This document shows positions 61,991 through 64,000 of a DNA stretch of 64,000 nucleotides, in pieces. Every line of letters begins with the position of its first letter. Positions within the stretch are counted from its first letter, which is position 1. The notes beneath the pieces were generated by a model. The model ran no database searches and was not told the DNA's origin. It saw only the letters and a program-made list of their open reading frames with translations. The DNA is from Komarekiella atlantica HA4396-MV6 (GTDB lineage Bacteria > Cyanobacteriota > Cyanobacteriia > Cyanobacteriales > Nostocaceae), in contig JAHHHK010000040.1 in NCBI GenBank assembly GCA_019359395.1, positions 1 through 64,000 on the forward strand, read 5' to 3'. The position numbers and the translations under genes were made by a program.

Positions 61991-62023
61991 AGATCCCCGA
62001 CTTATTGAAGAAGTTGGGGATCT
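61991..62023. repeat. Hairpin repeat agatccccgactt..aagttggggatct
   Basis: A 33-bp imperfect palindrome of the same family as 46044-46080 and 49511-49545. It lies between the SnoaL copy 2 and FAD oxidase genes, in the only wide internal gap of the set (184 bp), and could divide the transcript. Confidence 0.88.
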
Positions 62024-62117
62024 AGCAACCCATCAAAATTAATGCGATAGACCAATAGTTTCAAATACTTAAATACGGCTTGGATCTGCTCTAAAACATA
62101 TTTGTGACAGAATCTGG

Positions 62118-62477
62118 TTACACAGGTTCCATATACAAGCGTGCCCGTTCAATCTGATCCGCTTGTATATCAAAAATGGTCACTCCGCGCATACCAAACT
62201 GCTTACCATCACGATGGGTGCCGAACCAATGCCACTCAGCCCAAGCTGTATCACCCTCAACTGCTGAACGAAGCAACTCTGAGTGAAAGTCTGGGACATC
62301 GTGGAACATGGCAGACCAATTCTTACGGACATGCTCAACTCCGTGTACAGCTTTCTCAGGATGGGCAGGCTGATCACCCTGAAAGTTAGGTGTAAAACAG
62401 GCTAAAAACGCTTCCAGGTCATGGGCGTTTTGTGCTTGTTGCAATCGCTCTATGATAATTCTCTGGCTAGATTTCAT
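62118..62477 (-). CDS. SnoaL/ester-cyclase-like NTF2-fold protein (copy 2)
   Basis: 119 residues from ATG 62477 ('MKSSQRIIIERLQQAQNAHDLEAFLACF'; the ORF track start is 12 codons upstream). Same length as copy 1 and ends identically ('ARLYMEPV'). Differences cluster near residues 84-110 ('FGTHRDGKQFGMRGVTIFDIQADQIERARL' against 'LSTRRDGTPFGMRGVSSLGISADQIEWARL'), which would form one side of the pocket, so the two copies may act on different substrates. It lies 54 bp after RidA. Confidence 0.88.
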   Translation of the reverse strand: MKSSQRIIIERLQQAQNAHDLEAFLACFTPNFQGDQPAHPEKAVHGVEHVRKNWSAMFHDVPDFHSELLRSAVEGDTAWAEWHWFGTHRDGKQFGMRGVTIFDIQADQIERARLYMEPV

Positions 62478-62531
62478 GATTTCTCGTTTGTTACCAATGC
62501 GATCGCTATCCATGTTAGAGCGATTGGTGGA

Positions 62532-62930
62532 TTACTTCAGTGCTGCTGTTGCCTCAATCTCAACCAATGTTTCTTTTGAGGCAAGTGAGGCAACGCCAAT
62601 GCCAGTAACAGCGGGGCGCGATTCTGCCAGAAATTGCGCGAGAATTGGTGCGATCGCCTCCATATGTTCTCCAAGTTCACCCCGGACATAGATGCGAAGG
62701 TGAAGCAAATTCTCTACAGAACTTCCCGCTGCATCCAAGACGATGGTTAGGTTAGTCAGCGCATTAGAGAGTTGACCCTCGACGGTATGGGAAGATACTT
62801 GATGGTTTGTATCCCAGTCAACTTGACCAGAAATGTAAACGATACCGCATCGGGTATCGATAACAGCATGGGACAGTCCGTGCGGTCTGCCATCATAACG
62901 TTGTGGCGGATTGATCAGTTGCTTTCTCAT
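62532..62930 (-). CDS. RidA/YjgF-YER057c-UK114 family protein
   Basis: 133 residues from ATG 62930 ('MRKQLINPPQRYDGRPHGLSHAVIDTRCGIVYISGQVDWD'; the ORF track start is 20 codons upstream in an unlikely frame extension). 'QLSNALTNLTIVLDAAGSSVENLLHLRIYV' and the signature 'RPAVTGIGVASLASKETLVEIEA' contain the conserved Arg and Glu of enamine/imine deaminases. In a biosynthetic set such proteins often act as deaminases or tautomerases on pathway intermediates. 37 bp separate it from the cupin gene. Confidence 0.9.
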   Translation of the reverse strand: MRKQLINPPQRYDGRPHGLSHAVIDTRCGIVYISGQVDWDTNHQVSSHTVEGQLSNALTNLTIVLDAAGSSVENLLHLRIYVRGELGEHMEAIAPILAQFLAESRPAVTGIGVASLASKETLVEIEATAALK

Positions 62931-62967
62931 GGTATCTATTGTGTAGGAAAGAGCGTTGTAATCGAAT

Positions 62968-63441
62968 TCACGCGATGAATTCGATGCCATACTTGGGGGC
63001 TGCTGCCAAAACTCGCTCGATCGCTTCCGGGGTGGCTGGGCGTGATGAAGCCTCTGGGTCGTCTACTGGAACACCGACTTCGGCAAAGTATTTCTCAATT
63101 CCCGCAGGCATATACCAAACCAACATCTTGGCGCGTTGGTTCGTGATGTTCTTAAAGGTATGCAGGTGTCCCTTCGGCGAATATAAGAAGGTTCCAGGAG
63201 TAGCAATCACAGTTTGATCGCCGAGTTGAAACTCCAGTTCGCCCTCTTGGATATAGAACGCTTCATCTTCTCGATGGTGAATGTGTGGCGGCGGCCCGAT
63301 TTCAGGATCAACTTGCAACTCGAAGAGCGTGTATTGCCCATTGGTATCTTCGCCCACTGCCTTGAAGGTAAGAATATCTCCTACAACTGAGAGGGAATGT
63401 CCTTGACCTGGCTTGAGCAATAGTTCACGAGAGGTAGTCAT
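62968..63441 (-). CDS. Cupin-domain protein (quercetin-dioxygenase-like)
   Basis: The 157-residue single cupin has motif 1 'PPPHIHHREDEAFYIQEGELEFQLG' (two His, Glu) and motif 2 'GTFLYSPKGHLHTFKNITN' (His). 'ASSRPATPEAIERVLAAAPKYGIEFI' forms a C-terminal helix. It is a small metal-binding dioxygenase or isomerase candidate. It starts 'MTTSRELLLKPGQGHSLSVVGD' after 'aggaga'. It resembles the broken cupin at 57856 in fold class only. Confidence 0.9.
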   Translation of the reverse strand: MTTSRELLLKPGQGHSLSVVGDILTFKAVGEDTNGQYTLFELQVDPEIGPPPHIHHREDEAFYIQEGELEFQLGDQTVIATPGTFLYSPKGHLHTFKNITNQRAKMLVWYMPAGIEKYFAEVGVPVDDPEASSRPATPEAIERVLAAAPKYGIEFIA

Positions 63442-63589
63442 TGTATTTCTCCTAATAGTTCAACAGTTAGTCAGGATTGAGTCTTTGCTGATTGCTGTTC
63501 GATGTATCTAAAGTGTAGTGAGTTGAAGTACCTGATTTCTTTCAGATTCTTACGATGATTTGTCAGATGCCTGTGATGAAGTTTCGCAG

Positions 63590-64000
63590 CTAGTCGCGCC
63601 CTGCGACAATAATCTTTTCTGCTAGACCGACTGGATTAGAAAACATCACCTCATGACCACCCGGCATTTGCACGAGCCGAAATAGTCCCAAGCGACTAGA
63701 CATCCTGGGATGCCAACCCCATTCCCCTTGAGGTAAGGCATTGTCTTCTGTACAGTAGAGGTAACTTCTAGGGATGGGCAGCGAGTAAAACTGCTTCAGG
63801 TCTAATTTGTCAATAAACGGTTGATACGGTTCAGGTGACAATTGTGCATAACTCGATTTCGCTAGGTCGAGGTCAGCATCGTTGAGGAATGTTTCTCGCC
63901 AAATATCCAACGGCAGCATCATCGTATTATCGCCCGATGCTTCAACTAGATTGTCGATGAGCTCTTGAGTGGGAAATGAAAGGTTATCTCTGAGGTTCTC
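63590..64000 (-). CDS. Alpha/beta hydrolase, 5' end beyond the window
   Basis: Open to the right edge: the frame continues upstream of the ORF track's ATG as 'ENLRDNLSFPTQELIDNLVEASGDNT', so 137 codons are visible and the gene starts outside. 'LPIPRSYLYCTEDNALP' (Asp of the triad) and 'VQMPGGHEVMFSNPVGLAEKI' (His) are those of pimeloyl-esterase/salicylate-esterase-like hydrolases; the nucleophile Ser would lie beyond the edge. It is first in view of the leftward set, 148 bp upstream of the cupin gene. Confidence 0.85.
   Translation of the reverse strand, partial: ENLRDNLSFPTQELIDNLVEASGDNTMMLPLDIWRETFLNDADLDLAKSSYAQLSPEPYQPFIDKLDLKQFYSLPIPRSYLYCTEDNALPQGEWGWHPRMSSRLGLFRLVQMPGGHEVMFSNPVGLAEKIIVAGRD

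Overview
The window is chromosome-type DNA from a filamentous, probably heterocyst-forming cyanobacterium of the Nostoc/Anabaena group. Evidence: HIP1 octamers (GCGATCGC) throughout; psbQ and cpcT (photosystem II and phycobiliprotein genes); a treZ-treY-trehalase cluster; an ebo cluster; the rexT/trxA2 redox pair; and the short heptamer repeats and palindromic intergenic elements typical of Nostocales. No rRNA, tRNA or CRISPR array was recognised.

Layout. 0.2-1.4 kb: SPFH membrane protein plus a small Arc-like DNA-binding protein. 1.7-8.4 kb: trehalose metabolism (treZ, treY, trehalase). 8.4-9.0 kb: Uma2 nuclease. 9.4-17.1 kb: complete ebo metabolite-traffic cluster (eboD divergent from eboA-B-C-E-F), with a 124-bp inverted repeat bracketing eboD-A-B-C. 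17.2-25.1 kb: small secreted protein, catalase, psbQ, FAD amine oxidase, alpha/beta hydrolase, hemJ, DUF6671. 25.7-28.9 kb: polar amino-acid ABC transporter (ATPase plus fused binding-permease protein) and a membrane protein. 29.6-34.0 kb: thiol-oxidoreductase-like protein, STAND/NB-ARC regulator, VapBC-type toxin-antitoxin, second Uma2. 34.2-37.1 kb: ferritin-like protein, uppS, methyltransferase, small phosphatase. 37.3-39.3 kb: a graveyard of broken genes (DUF3800 with a stop, a truncated DUF3368 toxin next to an intact UPF0175 antitoxin, a duplicated protease tail). 39.4-44.3 kb: secA, dihaem cytochrome c, tmk. 44.5-49.1 kb: truncated Rpn-type gene, hydrolase, DUF7219, MFS, GNAT, GST. 49.7-51.8 kb: rexT/trxA2/ene-reductase redox locus with a palindromic operator. 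52.2-56.4 kb: phosphodiesterase, cpcT, TPR protein, SDR. 57-58 kb: ISAs1-family remnant and a cupin fragment. 58.1-64.0 kb: a leftward gene set (hydrolase, cupin, RidA, SnoaL, FAD oxidoreductase, SnoaL, ScyD/E-hydrolase fusion) that looks like an undescribed oxidative secondary-metabolite or degradation pathway.

How genes work together. TreZ and TreY make trehalose from glucan ends and the trehalase removes it, the classical desiccation system of Nostoc. The ebo genes are known to move a scytonemin precursor to the periplasm in Nostoc punctiforme. The ScyD/E-like fusion in the 58-64 kb set belongs to the protein family found in scytonemin loci, but here it is joined to a serine hydrolase and surrounded by oxidoreductase, cupin, RidA and SnoaL genes. 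That set is the best candidate for a new system in this window. Function is inferred from families and gene order only; no searches could be run.
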